64,000 bases of DNA, from positions 1 through 64,000 of the forward strand of contig NZ_FWZU01000002.1 of the NCBI RefSeq assembly GCF_900177375.1. The letters run 5' to 3'. This document shows positions 18,095 through 26,615 of the stretch, piece after piece (positions within the stretch are counted from its first letter, which is position 1; each line of letters opens with the position of its first letter). Below the pieces are notes generated by a model, which saw only the letters and a program-made list of their open reading frames with translations, did not search any database and was not told where the DNA came from. A program made the position numbers and the translations under genes. The DNA is from Desulfovibrio gilichinskyi (lineage in GTDB: Bacteria > Desulfobacterota > Desulfovibrionia > Desulfovibrionales > Desulfovibrionaceae).

Positions 18095-20032
18095 ATGAGT
18101 AGAAGTAAAATTCACGTTCTTCCTGCCGCACTGAGAAATCAGATTGCTGCCGGTGAGGTTGTCGAGCGTCCGTCCAGCGTTGTTAAAGAACTTGTTGAAA
18201 ATTCCATTGATGCCGGAAGTTCTCAGGTTGACGTAATTGTTGAGCGCGGCGGACAGGGGATTCTAGCCGTGCGTGACAATGGTTCCGGAATACCTTCAGA
18301 TGAACTTAATCTGGCGGTTACAAGGCATGCCACAAGTAAAATATCGGCTGTCGATGATCTTTCCGCCATTACAAGTTTCGGTTTCAGAGGTGAAGCTCTG
18401 CCAAGTATTGCATCTGTTTCAAGATTTAAAATGTCCTCCTGCACGGCCGAGTCTCAGGAAGGTTGGTTCATAAATGTTGAGGGCGGAGATGTTGTTGATG
18501 AAGGCCCGACAGTCATGCCAGGTGGTACGTGGGTTGAAGTTAAAGATCTTTTTTATAATATTCCGGCCCGCCTCAAATTTTTGAAAAATGAATCAACTGA
18601 AGCACGCCGGTGCAATCAGGTCCTGTTTAAAGTCAGCCTTGCGAATCTTGAAACAGGATTTTCGTTTACTTCAAACGGAAAGGAGCAATTCAGACTTCCG
18701 CCTAATCAAACTCTCCCAGACAGACTTGCAGTTTTCTGGCCGCGCAACATTTGTGAGTCTCTGCTGACTTTTTCCTACGCGGTAGGAGAGATGAAAGTGT
18801 CAGGATGCGCAGGAGTTCCTTCACTGGCTCAGGGGCGCGGAGACAGGATTCTCATGTTTGTTAACGGCCGTCCAGTTCAGGATAAGCTCCTGCTGAGCGC
18901 GATCAGGGGAGCGTATAAAGGAAGACTCATTTCCAGAGAATATCCTCAAGCTGTAATTTTTTTGGAGCTGCCGCCGGAACTCGTTGATGTAAATGTTCAT
19001 CCTGCTAAAATGGAAGTTCGTTTTCAGGATGAACGCTCAATTTACAGCATTATTCATAATGGAATTTCGCAGGCTTTATCCCGCTATGAGCTTGGAGTTA
19101 TTGAAGGCGAAGATGTTTCACAGACACGAGCTGAGCACTCATCAGCTAAAAGCCCGCTGACAGCTTCGCCTAAAAATATACCGACAGCCTCCCATGTGAG
19201 TTTGCCGATTGATCCTCGGCCTAAATTTTCCAGCTGGAATGAATTCAAGAATACTGATTATTCCAATGATCGGGATGAACACGTCGATTTTACGAGCACG
19301 CCTACTCATTCGGTAGAGGCAAGAAGAAGTCCGGACTACGTTAACGAACAGCCTTTAGAGTATGAAGCGCGGGATAATGAAAGTTCAAGAAACGAAAACT
19401 TTGAAAATTCTGAGAATGTTCCAGTTAAACATTCCGTTCAGACTGAACAACTCTTTTCTGCTCCGCGCAGTAACTTTGTACCCGGGACATCAATAGAATA
19501 TCTTGGACAGGTCGCGGATACTTATCTGGTCCTTAAGCTCGTTAACGGGTCGCTGGGACTGCTTGATCAGCATGCTGCACATGAACGGGTGATATACTAC
19601 CATATGCGTGCTGAGCGGACTAAAGGCGAGTATCGTCCACTAGCTATTCCTGTAGAACTTGCTCTTCATCCAAGTGAAGTTTCACGGGTTCAGGAAATGT
19701 GGGAAGAGCTTCGTAATGCCGGTTTTATTCTTGAACTTGAAAACGGTTCAAACCTTTCTATGCGCGGTATACCTCCAAGCCTTGAAACCGGAGAGGCAAA
19801 GGAGTATTTGAGAGCAGCGGTAGACGGACAGGCAAAAAATCTTGATGACCTCTGGATCATGCTTTCCTGCAAATCTGCCATTAAGGCAAATCAACCACTT
19901 GCTTTGGACGAAGCCTTAGCTTTGCTTGAGGCATGGGTAAAATGTCCGCAACGGGAATATTGTCCTCACGGCAGGCCGGCAATGATCAGTTGGTCCTTTT
20001 CCGAAATGGAAAAACTTTTTAAACGTAAATAG
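18095..20032 (+). CDS. mutL: DNA mismatch repair protein MutL
   Basis: A 645-residue MutL. The N-terminal GHKL ATPase has QIAAGEVVERPSSVVKELVENS (shown in part), the DNGSGI motif and GFRGEAL. A low-complexity acidic linker (about 340-460) leads to the C-terminal dimerisation domain. This domain carries DQHAAHER near 490 and CPHGRP near 622, the metal-binding elements of nicking-type MutL proteins. The last glutamate of the usual DQHA-x2-E-x4-E motif is Tyr here. The presence of endonuclease motifs fits an organism without MutH-type strand discrimination. MutS is not in the window. alr follows 32 bp later. Confidence 0.93.
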   Translation: MSRSKIHVLPAALRNQIAAGEVVERPSSVVKELVENSIDAGSSQVDVIVERGGQGILAVRDNGSGIPSDELNLAVTRHATSKISAVDDLSAITSFGFRGEALPSIASVSRFKMSSCTAESQEGWFINVEGGDVVDEGPTVMPGGTWVEVKDLFYNIPARLKFLKNESTEARRCNQVLFKVSLANLETGFSFTSNGKEQFRLPPNQTLPDRLAVFWPRNICESLLTFSYAVGEMKVSGCAGVPSLAQGRGDRILMFVNGRPVQDKLLLSAIRGAYKGRLISREYPQAVIFLELPPELVDVNVHPAKMEVRFQDERSIYSIIHNGISQALSRYELGVIEGEDVSQTRAEHSSAKSPLTASPKNIPTASHVSLPIDPRPKFSSWNEFKNTDYSNDRDEHVDFTSTPTHSVEARRSPDYVNEQPLEYEARDNESSRNENFENSENVPVKHSVQTEQLFSAPRSNFVPGTSIEYLGQVADTYLVLKLVNGSLGLLDQHAAHERVIYYHMRAERTKGEYRPLAIPVELALHPSEVSRVQEMWEELRNAGFILELENGSNLSMRGIPPSLETGEAKEYLRAAVDGQAKNLDDLWIMLSCKSAIKANQPLALDEALALLEAWVKCPQREYCPHGRPAMISWSFSEMEKLFKRK

Positions 20033-20064
20033 ATTAAATTTAAGCAAGGTATACGGTATAGAAG

Positions 20065-21189
20065 ATGACAATAGGTTATAATACTTTTGAGGTGCGCATT
20101 GATTTAAGTGCCATACGTCACAATTACAGAGTCCTTTGCGAAAAAGGTTCTAATGTTTACGGTGTAATCAAAGCTGATGCGTACGGACATGGCATGGAAC
20201 GCGTAGCCAAAGCTCTTGAAAACGAAGGTGCGAATACTTTTGCGGTTGGAACTATCGGCGAGGCTGTACAGTTACGAAATAATGGATGTGAAAAGAGAAT
20301 CATTTCGCTGGTCGGTCCTTTGAACGAAGCGGACTGTCTTGATCTTGCTGAAAATAAAATCATCCCGTTTATAGGTTCATTCGATCAACTTGATCTGCTT
20401 ACGTCAGTAGTAAAAAAGAAGAATCTTGATGTTGAAATAAGCCTTAAATTTGAAACAGGAATGTCCCGTCTCGGATTTAATACCGATGAACTTCCGGCGT
20501 TGATTGAAGTTCTTAAAACTATACCGCAGATCCACCCTGTAATGGCCAGTTCGCACCTTGCAACATCAGATGATCCGGCTTACGAAGGTTATGTTGAATC
20601 TCAGGCTGCTAAGTTCAAGTATATTTTGAAGACTCTCGAATCTGCCGGAATCAAAGTTGAAGCCAGTCTTGCTAACTCCGCCGGAATTTTAAAGCATAAT
20701 AAGCTCCACTTCTCTGCTCAGCGAGGGGGCGTGGCCCTGTATGGATCTAATCCGCTAATAGGTACTAAATGGGAAGATTTTGGCGCGAATCTCAAACCGG
20801 CAATGCAGGTTAGCACTAAGATAGCCGCCGTACGCGAACTGAAGAAAGGGCAATCGATAAGTTACGGATGCACTTATACAGCTCCAAAAGATATGAAAGT
20901 TGCCATAGTCTGCGCCGGATATGCTGACGGGTACAGCAGAGGGCTTTCCAGTAAAGGTTTTATGTGCATAAACGGTCACCGCGCTCCTATTATAGGGCGT
21001 GTGTGCATGCAGCTTACCGCTGTGGATATTAGTTCTATTCCGGACGTAAAATTCGGGGACACGGCTTATCTGCTCGGCGGTGAAGGCGCAGGGTTCATTA
21101 CTGCCGAAGACCTAGCATCTTGGTGGGGCACAATTACTTATGAAATTTTCTGTCTTCTGGGGCTCAGCCCGAAGAGTTACATTGAATAA
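20065..21189 (+). CDS. alr: Alanine racemase
   Basis: A 374-residue PLP enzyme of fold type III that makes D-alanine for peptidoglycan. The Schiff-base lysine is K36 in VIKADAYGHG. The opposite-face catalytic tyrosine lies in SYGCTYTAP near 270, and the phosphate-binding and active-site segment VCMQLTAVD is near 312. Length is typical. It sits directly after mutL in the same direction and may share its transcript. A single-copy housekeeping role is likely; nothing suggests a catabolic DadX. Confidence 0.92.
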   Translation: MTIGYNTFEVRIDLSAIRHNYRVLCEKGSNVYGVIKADAYGHGMERVAKALENEGANTFAVGTIGEAVQLRNNGCEKRIISLVGPLNEADCLDLAENKIIPFIGSFDQLDLLTSVVKKKNLDVEISLKFETGMSRLGFNTDELPALIEVLKTIPQIHPVMASSHLATSDDPAYEGYVESQAAKFKYILKTLESAGIKVEASLANSAGILKHNKLHFSAQRGGVALYGSNPLIGTKWEDFGANLKPAMQVSTKIAAVRELKKGQSISYGCTYTAPKDMKVAIVCAGYADGYSRGLSSKGFMCINGHRAPIIGRVCMQLTAVDISSIPDVKFGDTAYLLGGEGAGFITAEDLASWWGTITYEIFCLLGLSPKSYIE

Positions 21190-21246
21190 AGCGTGCATTA
21201 AATATGCTTCAAGCCGAAGTAAAAATTGTTTTAGGAGGAAGTTGAT

Positions 21247-21435
21247 ATGAGTTGGAAAGTTGCTGAAAGTCATCCCCTTAAGGATGTAGAACCTGCCGAA
21301 CTTAGATACAAATGGGAAGAAATTGCAATTGATATGGCTTTAATCCCTGAAAACAATGTCCGGGTGTACATCGAAGACGGTATTGTCCGCATCGAAGTCA
21401 GCGAAGAATTATGGGATTGTATGGCTGGAATTTAG
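21247..21435 (+). CDS. Small conserved-looking protein (62 aa), unknown
   Basis: A 62-residue acidic protein with a strong AGGAGG ribosome binding site 7 nt before the ATG. It has no signal, membrane segment or cysteine motif beyond one near-terminal Cys. The sequence alternates helix-like and strand-like stretches (VRVYIEDGIVRIEVS). I do not recognise it. It lies 57 bp after alr and is followed by a stem-loop, so it is probably the last gene of the mutL-alr unit. Codon use and the ribosome binding site support a real gene. Confidence 0.7.
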   Translation: MSWKVAESHPLKDVEPAELRYKWEEIAIDMALIPENNVRVYIEDGIVRIEVSEELWDCMAGI

Positions 21436-21438
21436 TTG

Positions 21439-21470
21439 TTTAGGGGTGGTTTTTTAAAATCACCCCTAAA
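21439..21470 (+). terminator. Stem-loop after the 62-aa gene
   Basis: TTTAGGGGTG pairs with CACCCCTAAA around a T/A-rich 12-nt loop. No U-run follows, so termination may be inefficient. Confidence 0.55.
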
Positions 21471-21520
21471 TGTTAAGACTGATTTGATCTGTAAAATATT
21501 CACCGGAGGTCATTCTGCCC

Positions 21521-22705
21521 ATGATTTTAGAAAATGGATTGATGATTTCGCGTCCCAATATTAGATGTCTGCCATTCTTATGGCTGGCGGTCTTGATGAT
21601 GTTTTTCTTATGGGGCTGCTCCGGTGACAAAGGAAAAGAAAGTCCTAAACTCAAAGTCGGAATCATTGCGGTTACCAGCGGAGAGTTGTTCAGAAAAGGT
21701 TCTTATGTAGTAGCAGCCACCCGCTACGCAGCTGATAAAGTCAATGCAGAGGGCGGAATCGACATTTCAGGTGTCAACCATCTGGTAGAGTTGTATCCGG
21801 CTGACAGCAAAGGGGCTGCAGAAGTAGCGACTCAACTGGCACTGCGTTTAATTGATAAGGAGAAAGTCTCCGTTATTGTGGGCGGAGTGAGCAGTTCTGT
21901 TGCGCTGGCTATTGCTGCCGTCTGTGAAGAAAAGAAAGTTCCCTTTATCACCCCTGTCGCAAGTTCAACCGAACTCACAAAATTTAAGTATTCATTCAGA
22001 GTTTCATATACGAATTATGTGCAAGCTGCTGCCATTGCATCCTTTGTGAGCAAAGATTTGAATCGAGAGTCGGTTGCAGTTCTATATGGAGCTGATAATC
22101 CTTACAGTGTAGAACTGGCGACCTTATTTAAAAAGAATTATGAAAATGACGGTGGAACTGTTGTTGCCTTTGAAAATTATCCTGAAGGCGCACGTGAGTA
22201 TGGCAAACAGTTAAAAAGAATTATCAAAGCTCATCCTGAAATTTTATTCCTGCCTAACAATACCAAAAAAATACAGATACAGGCTATTAATGCTCGGCAG
22301 CTCGGTTTCAAAGGTCTGTTATTGGGAGGAGATTCATGGGATCCCGTGGATCTGCTTAGAAATGCTGTTTTTAATGGATGTTATTTTGCAGACCACTGGT
22401 TTCCTGGACTTTCCATACCGGGGGCGGCTGATTTTGAAGCAGGCTATAAGAAAAAAAACGGAGTGGATGCGACAGAAGTTGAAGCCTTATCTTATGATGC
22501 CATAATGAGCCTTTTTGCCGCCGTAAGGTACGCTAATTCAACAGATCCTGTTGCAATACGGAGAGGGTTGATAGATATGCCTCCATACGCCGGGGTAACT
22601 GGTAAATTTAATTATAACAACAACGGCGATCCTGACAAAGACGTTTTTATTTCAAATATTAAGAACGGGAAGGTCGTTCTGAGCGATACTATTTTTACGA
22701 AGTAA
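21521..22705 (+). CDS. Branched-chain amino-acid-type ABC substrate-binding lipoprotein
   Basis: A 394-residue periplasmic binding protein of the Leu/Ile/Val (type I, Peripla_BP_6) class. A hydrophobic N-terminus ends in LWGCS, a lipobox with the modified Cys near residue 33, so it is a lipoprotein. The mature part starts with KLKVGIIAVTSG and shows the family's SSVALAIAAVCEEKKVPFI segment. GGAGG lies 11 nt before the chosen ATG; an in-frame ATG seven codons later is an alternative. No permease or ATPase genes are adjacent, so it is an orphan receptor, either for a transporter elsewhere or for sensing. The ligand is unknown. Confidence 0.85.
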   Translation: MILENGLMISRPNIRCLPFLWLAVLMMFFLWGCSGDKGKESPKLKVGIIAVTSGELFRKGSYVVAATRYAADKVNAEGGIDISGVNHLVELYPADSKGAAEVATQLALRLIDKEKVSVIVGGVSSSVALAIAAVCEEKKVPFITPVASSTELTKFKYSFRVSYTNYVQAAAIASFVSKDLNRESVAVLYGADNPYSVELATLFKKNYENDGGTVVAFENYPEGAREYGKQLKRIIKAHPEILFLPNNTKKIQIQAINARQLGFKGLLLGGDSWDPVDLLRNAVFNGCYFADHWFPGLSIPGAADFEAGYKKKNGVDATEVEALSYDAIMSLFAAVRYANSTDPVAIRRGLIDMPPYAGVTGKFNYNNNGDPDKDVFISNIKNGKVVLSDTIFTK

Positions 22706-22726
22706 TTAGTTTTTTGAAAAAAAAAG

Positions 22727-22764
22727 TTGATGGCCCGTATAAGATGAGTTCTACGGGCCATCAA
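22727..22764 (-). terminator. Intrinsic terminator of the ORP cluster
   Basis: A 13-bp perfect stem (TTGATGGCCCGTA with its complement). On the minus strand it is followed by a run of nine T, so it ends the mrpORP transcript. It lies between convergent genes. Confidence 0.88.
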
Positions 22765-22811
22765 TACTTAAGGAGTAGGAAGGCGATATACTTTGTACTA
22801 ACTAAAGTATC

Positions 22812-24065
22812 TTAGTGATCGCAGGTGTTTTGTCCGGTAACAAGGGTACCTGCGAGATAATTGGCAACAACATTTTCAGGAGCTTCTGCCGGAGAACCGA
22901 CAATTACTCTGACGCCTGCATCAGTGAACATGGTCTGCGCTTTTGCACCCATTCCGCCGGCAAGTACGAGCTGAACATTTTGATCGGCAATCCACTGGGG
23001 AATAACACCCGGTTCATGAGGCGGAGGTGTTTCCATGTTGATGGAAACTACACCCTTGGTCAAAGTATCAACGTCAACAAGGGCAAATTGTTCGCAATGT
23101 CCAAAATGCATGCAGAGTTTTCCGCCTGCAACTGGAACAGCTATTCTTACCATGCCGTTTTTGCCTTTAAGTTCATCAAGAGAAGGCATTTTTAAATTTT
23201 CCTGCAATGATTCTGAAAGGTTCAGCATAGATTTGATGATTACACCTAATGCTTTGCCTGTCGGACCTTCATGGTCGACTCTGACAATCGGGTACCCTTC
23301 ATCACCGGAGCGTCCGACTTCTGGATCCAGAGGAATCCTGCCGAGAAATTTTACGCCCATTTCTTTTGCAAGATCTTCACCGCCGCCGGTGTTGAAAATA
23401 TTATGAATGCTGCCGCAGTCCGGGCAGACAAAACCACTCATGTTTTCAACAATTCCAAGAATCGGGTTGCCGACCTGTTTGCAAAAGTTAACTGAACGAC
23501 GAACATCATCAATTGCAACACCTTGCGGAGTTGTAACGATTACAGCCTGAGCGTCAGGTCCGAGGGTCTGAAGAGCGGAAAGAGGTTCGTCACCTGTTCC
23601 GGGAGGGCAGTCTACAACGAGGAAATCAAGATCTCCCCATGCTACGTCCTGCACAAATTGCTTAATTAAACCGATTTTTACAGGTCCACGCCAGATAACT
23701 GGATCGTTTTTGCTCGGGAGCATAAATCCGAGAGACATTACCCAGAGATTTTTGCTGTACGAAATCGGTTCAATGATTTCGTGACCGATATGCGGTTTCT
23801 GATCTTCAAGACAAAGTAATCTCGGGATACTTGGACCATGAACGTCAACATCAAGCAAGCCTACTTGTTTACCGGCAAGAGAGAGAGCCACAGCAATGTT
23901 TGTTGCAACAGTGCTTTTACCGACTCCGCCTTTACCTGAGATAACAACAATTTTATGCTTAATTCTGGAAAGCGTTTTTTTGAGTTTCGCATCTTCAGGG
24001 CTGCAACCCTGAGATGAACATCCTGAACCGGAGGAAGAACAACTTCCGCAAGCGTGATCGCTCAT
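22812..24065 (-). CDS. MrpORP: Mrp/NBP35 ATPase fused to an ORP/NifX domain
   Basis: A 417-residue fusion. A Cys/Ser-rich N-terminus (CGSCSSSGSGCSSQGCS) leads to an Mrp/NBP35 P-loop ATPase with the deviant Walker A SGKGGVGKST near 44. Further motifs are DVDVHGPSIPRL and the Fe-S-binding VCPDC near 215. From about residue 305 there is a dinitrogenase iron-molybdenum-cofactor/orange-protein domain (VRIAVPVAGGKLCMHFGHC). Anaerobes carry this MrpORP architecture with the orp genes, where it is thought to deliver Fe-S or Mo/Cu clusters. AGGAGA gives a good start. It is the last gene of the cluster, 167 bp after the ORP gene. Confidence 0.88.
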   Translation of the reverse strand: MSDHACGSCSSSGSGCSSQGCSPEDAKLKKTLSRIKHKIVVISGKGGVGKSTVATNIAVALSLAGKQVGLLDVDVHGPSIPRLLCLEDQKPHIGHEIIEPISYSKNLWVMSLGFMLPSKNDPVIWRGPVKIGLIKQFVQDVAWGDLDFLVVDCPPGTGDEPLSALQTLGPDAQAVIVTTPQGVAIDDVRRSVNFCKQVGNPILGIVENMSGFVCPDCGSIHNIFNTGGGEDLAKEMGVKFLGRIPLDPEVGRSGDEGYPIVRVDHEGPTGKALGVIIKSMLNLSESLQENLKMPSLDELKGKNGMVRIAVPVAGGKLCMHFGHCEQFALVDVDTLTKGVVSINMETPPPHEPGVIPQWIADQNVQLVLAGGMGAKAQTMFTDAGVRVIVGSPAEAPENVVANYLAGTLVTGQNTCDH

Positions 24066-24170
24066 ATATAGTCTCCTGCCCCTTGGAAACGGGGGTTATG
24101 CTTTATCTTAAGACGCGTAAATAAACTGACGGCTTAAGTCTAAAATGTAATAAATATTAAGTTCAAAGTA

Positions 24171-24211
24171 AGACTCGTCCCGAGGATGTCAACATCCGGC
24201 GGAACGAGTCT
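24171..24211 (-). other. Imperfect stem-loop between ORP and mrpORP genes
   Basis: A long hairpin whose outer stem pairs AGACTCG with CGAGTCT, with a GGATGT/ACATCC inner stem and mismatches between. There is no U-run. It may set relative mRNA levels of orp and mrpORP by processing or partial termination. Confidence 0.5.
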
Positions 24212-24232
24212 GGTTGTACTTGTTTCGTCTTT

Positions 24233-24592
24233 CTACCAATGGCCCGGTTTGTCAGCGCCGGAAGCTTCTTCCAGTTTACCGCCTTTGTAGGCTGCAAAAG
24301 CCTCTTCAACCGTACCTCCTTCAATAAGGTACACTTTGATTTTGCCTTTATCCAGAGCAGTGAAAGCCTTAGGGCCGACATGTCCGGTAATGATGGATTT
24401 TGCGCCTGTTGCAGCAACATTTTGCGCTGCCTGAATTCCTGCTCCCTGCGGAGCTTCCAGATTCTGAGTGTTATCTACATATTCATGTGAGTTTGTATCT
24501 GTGTCTAAAACACAAAAGCCTTTGGCGCGTCCGAAACGTGGATCTACTGAGTCACTAAGATTCGGGCCTTGGCAGCTGATTGCAATTTTCAT
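24233..24592 (-). CDS. Orange protein ORP-like, NifX/NifB family
   Basis: A 119-residue protein of the dinitrogenase iron-molybdenum-cofactor family. It opens with MKIAISCQGPNLSDSVDPRF and contains the family glycine-rich segment GAGIQAAQNVAATGAKSIIT. Desulfovibrio ORP binds an unusual Mo-Cu sulfide cluster, and its operon has been linked to cell division and septum placement; that is family knowledge. The start at 24592 is chosen for the AAGGAGA site and because the longer upstream frame overlaps the previous gene. It begins 1 bp after that gene's stop, so translation is coupled. Confidence 0.85.
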   Translation of the reverse strand: MKIAISCQGPNLSDSVDPRFGRAKGFCVLDTDTNSHEYVDNTQNLEAPQGAGIQAAQNVAATGAKSIITGHVGPKAFTALDKGKIKVYLIEGGTVEEAFAAYKGGKLEEASGADKPGHW

Positions 24593-24593
24593 T

Positions 24594-25037
24594 TTATTTC
24601 TCCTTGAGCCGGTGGTTGGAATTAAGTTCTTTAAATTTTCTTTGGTGGCATCTGCCGTGTTGTCCGGTTCTTCCGGCACAACCGGGCATGATGAAATTTT
24701 CCAGCATATTCAGTCGGCATGCTTCGAGGATTTCATCAATTGTACCTCTTACCCATGGAACTACTTTAATTCCGGCATTTTCCAGAGCGTTCCGTGTGCA
24801 GCCGCAAATAGCACCGCATATGAGATATGTTGCCCCGCAGGTCAAAGTGGCGGATGTCCTGTCCTTTGGGTCTTTTGAGGGAAGGGGCAGGAGACCTGCG
24901 GGACAAATTTTATTGTCGATTAACTGGAACATTTTAAGTTCCGTTGCGTTGTCAAAAACAGAGGCTAACCTGTTTTCAAAACAAGCCAGGCAAAGCGTTT
25001 TTGCGGGATTTATATTGCGTTCTCTGTTTCCTCTCAT
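24594..25037 (-). CDS. NifX-like protein of the ORP cluster, cysteine-rich
   Basis: A 147-residue protein resembling the DVU2107-type NifX-family member of D. vulgaris orp operons. It opens its domain with LCLACFENRLASVFDNA and has paired cysteines in CGATYLICGAICGC near 68-80 and a C-terminal CAGRTGQHGRC. The cysteines suggest metal or cluster binding. The ATG at 25037 lacks a strong ribosome binding site, and a predicted sigma-54 promoter sits so close upstream that the message would start almost at this codon. The exact start is therefore uncertain. It is the first gene of the ORP cluster. Confidence 0.72.
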   Translation of the reverse strand: MRGNRERNINPAKTLCLACFENRLASVFDNATELKMFQLIDNKICPAGLLPLPSKDPKDRTSATLTCGATYLICGAICGCTRNALENAGIKVVPWVRGTIDEILEACRLNMLENFIMPGCAGRTGQHGRCHQRKFKELNSNHRLKEK

Positions 25038-25048
25038 ACCCGCTACAA

Positions 25049-25064
25049 AGCATTGGACGTGCCT
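25049..25064 (-). promoter_or_regulatory. Sigma-54 promoter of the ORP cluster
   Basis: On the minus strand AGGCACGTCCAATGCT has GG and GC separated by exactly 10 nt and fits the -24/-12 consensus (TGGCACG-N4-TTGCW) at most positions. The sigma-54 activator gene is directly upstream. The implied transcription start falls at or next to the annotated ATG. Confidence 0.6.
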
Positions 25065-25103
25065 GTTTGAAATAGTCTTGCTATTATAGTATGTTGATGA
25101 GAA

Positions 25104-25122
25104 TAAAGTGGGTAGGACTTTA
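25104..25122. promoter_or_regulatory. Inverted repeat, possible activator site
   Basis: A perfect TAAAGT-N7-ACTTTA inverted repeat about 40 bp upstream of the predicted -24 element. Such a place could hold the sigma-54 activator, but the spacing is closer than usual for an enhancer. This is inference from position. Confidence 0.35.
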
Positions 25123-25167
25123 GAACAAAAGGCTTTTTATGCGTCTGAAAATAAAAAATAGGGCTAG

Positions 25168-26502
25168 TTATGCGCCTGTTTCTTCGCAGCGGGCAATAGA
25201 TCTGCGCAGAGTATCTTTGGAAATACCGAGTTCTCTGCAAGTAGCCATCTTTTTGCCGTTATTTCTTTCAAGAGCACGGCTGATTGCGAGACATTTAATT
25301 TCTTCAAGCGTCATCGCTTTATTTTCGTGCGAAAGATTGTTTTTTATCTGCGGCTGTAGATATTCCGGCAGGTGCTCAATTTGAATGAATCCTGAAGGGC
25401 AGAGGATAAAGGCGAATTCGAGAATATTTTCAAGTTCACGAACATTGCCGGGGTAGGGGTGGCGCATGAATATTTGCAAGGCGTCTTCGGAAATTCCGTC
25501 AATAGTTTTGCCTTGCAGTGCATTCAGTCTGTTTATGAAGTGGTTGATTAAAAGAGGGATATCTTCAGGACGCTGCTTAAGAGATGGAAGATTTAAGGTT
25601 ACAACGTTCAGTCGGTAAAACAGGTCCTGACGGAATGTTCCATTCTCAACAAGTTCTGCTAAATTACGGTTGGTGGCAGCCACAATTCTAACGTTAGCAT
25701 TAACGCTGGAGACAGCCCCAAGCGGTTCGAAGGTTTTTTCCTGAAGGACTCTGAGTAGTTTTACTTGAAGTTTAGGCGGCATGTCGCCTATTTCGTCAAG
25801 AAAAATAGTTCCGCCTGCGGCAAGTTCAAAACGTCCGGGTTTGTCTTTGCGGGCATCAGTAAAGGCTCCGGCCTTATATCCGAAAAGTTCTGATTCAAGC
25901 AGGTTGTCAGGCAGTGCTCCGCAGTTTACAGCAACAAAAGGTCCGTGTTTGCGGTCGCTTAAGTTGTGTATAGCTCTGGCAAAGAGTTCTTTTCCTGTAC
26001 CGGATTCTCCAAGAAGCAGGACCGTAGCTTCACTTTTACTCACCTGCGGCATAATCGCAAAAACTTTGGTAAGCGGCTTACTTTTTCCTATAATATCTTC
26101 AAAACGCCAGGAATCGTGAACCTTGCGGCGCATGATTTGAATGTCAGAAAGATCGCGAAAGCTTTCAACTCCGCCGATGATCTTGCCGTCCGAATCAACA
26201 AGAGGGGCTGCACTGATGGATACGGGGACTTTTTTCCCGTCAGCGTGAATGAAGAAGATGGATTTATTGCTGAGCCTTCCGTTGTGTTTCATGCAGGAGC
26301 GCAGGGCGCAGTCTCCGTCGCATAGACTGGAATGGAATACTTCCCAACACTTTGAACCGACAGCTTCTTCACAGGGAATGCCTGTAATTCTGCTGGCTGC
26401 TTCATTAAAGAAAGTAATGTTCCATTCTTTGTCTACAGTGAAGACTCCGTCTGCAAGGGAGTCAAGCACGGCAGAACAAGGAAGATTGCTGGGAAATTTC
26501 AT
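25168..26502 (-). CDS. Sigma-54-dependent activator with PAS domain (ORP regulator type)
   Basis: A 444-residue enhancer-binding protein. An N-terminal PAS domain (about 10-120) has a cysteine cluster, CWEVFHSSLCDGDCALRSC near 47-65, that could sense redox or bind metal. The AAA+ domain has GESGTGKE (Walker A), the sigma-54 contact loop as GAFTDA rather than GAFTGA, and FLDEIGDMP (Walker B). A Fis-type helix-turn-helix ends the protein (CRELGISKDTLRRSI). The D. vulgaris homologue DVU2106 controls the orp genes. Its place directly upstream of the ORP cluster supports the same role. GGAG precedes the ATG. Confidence 0.87.
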   Translation of the reverse strand: MKFPSNLPCSAVLDSLADGVFTVDKEWNITFFNEAASRITGIPCEEAVGSKCWEVFHSSLCDGDCALRSCMKHNGRLSNKSIFFIHADGKKVPVSISAAPLVDSDGKIIGGVESFRDLSDIQIMRRKVHDSWRFEDIIGKSKPLTKVFAIMPQVSKSEATVLLLGESGTGKELFARAIHNLSDRKHGPFVAVNCGALPDNLLESELFGYKAGAFTDARKDKPGRFELAAGGTIFLDEIGDMPPKLQVKLLRVLQEKTFEPLGAVSSVNANVRIVAATNRNLAELVENGTFRQDLFYRLNVVTLNLPSLKQRPEDIPLLINHFINRLNALQGKTIDGISEDALQIFMRHPYPGNVRELENILEFAFILCPSGFIQIEHLPEYLQPQIKNNLSHENKAMTLEEIKCLAISRALERNNGKKMATCRELGISKDTLRRSIARCEETGA

Positions 26503-26543
26503 TTTCCGCTCCGCACGATTCCGGTTGTTCTTATATAAATAAT

Positions 26544-26577
26544 GCGCCCCTATCGATTTGTCATCTTCAAGGGGCGC
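26544..26577. terminator. Stem-loop between hypB and the sigma-54 activator
   Basis: GCGCCCC pairs with GGGGCGC. On the minus strand ATTATTTAT follows and on the plus strand GTTTTGCTCTTTTT, so it can separate hypB from the activator gene on the minus strand. Confidence 0.7.
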
Positions 26578-26615
26578 GTTTTGCTCTTTTTCAGCTTATA
26601 AAACTTGTTACAGTT

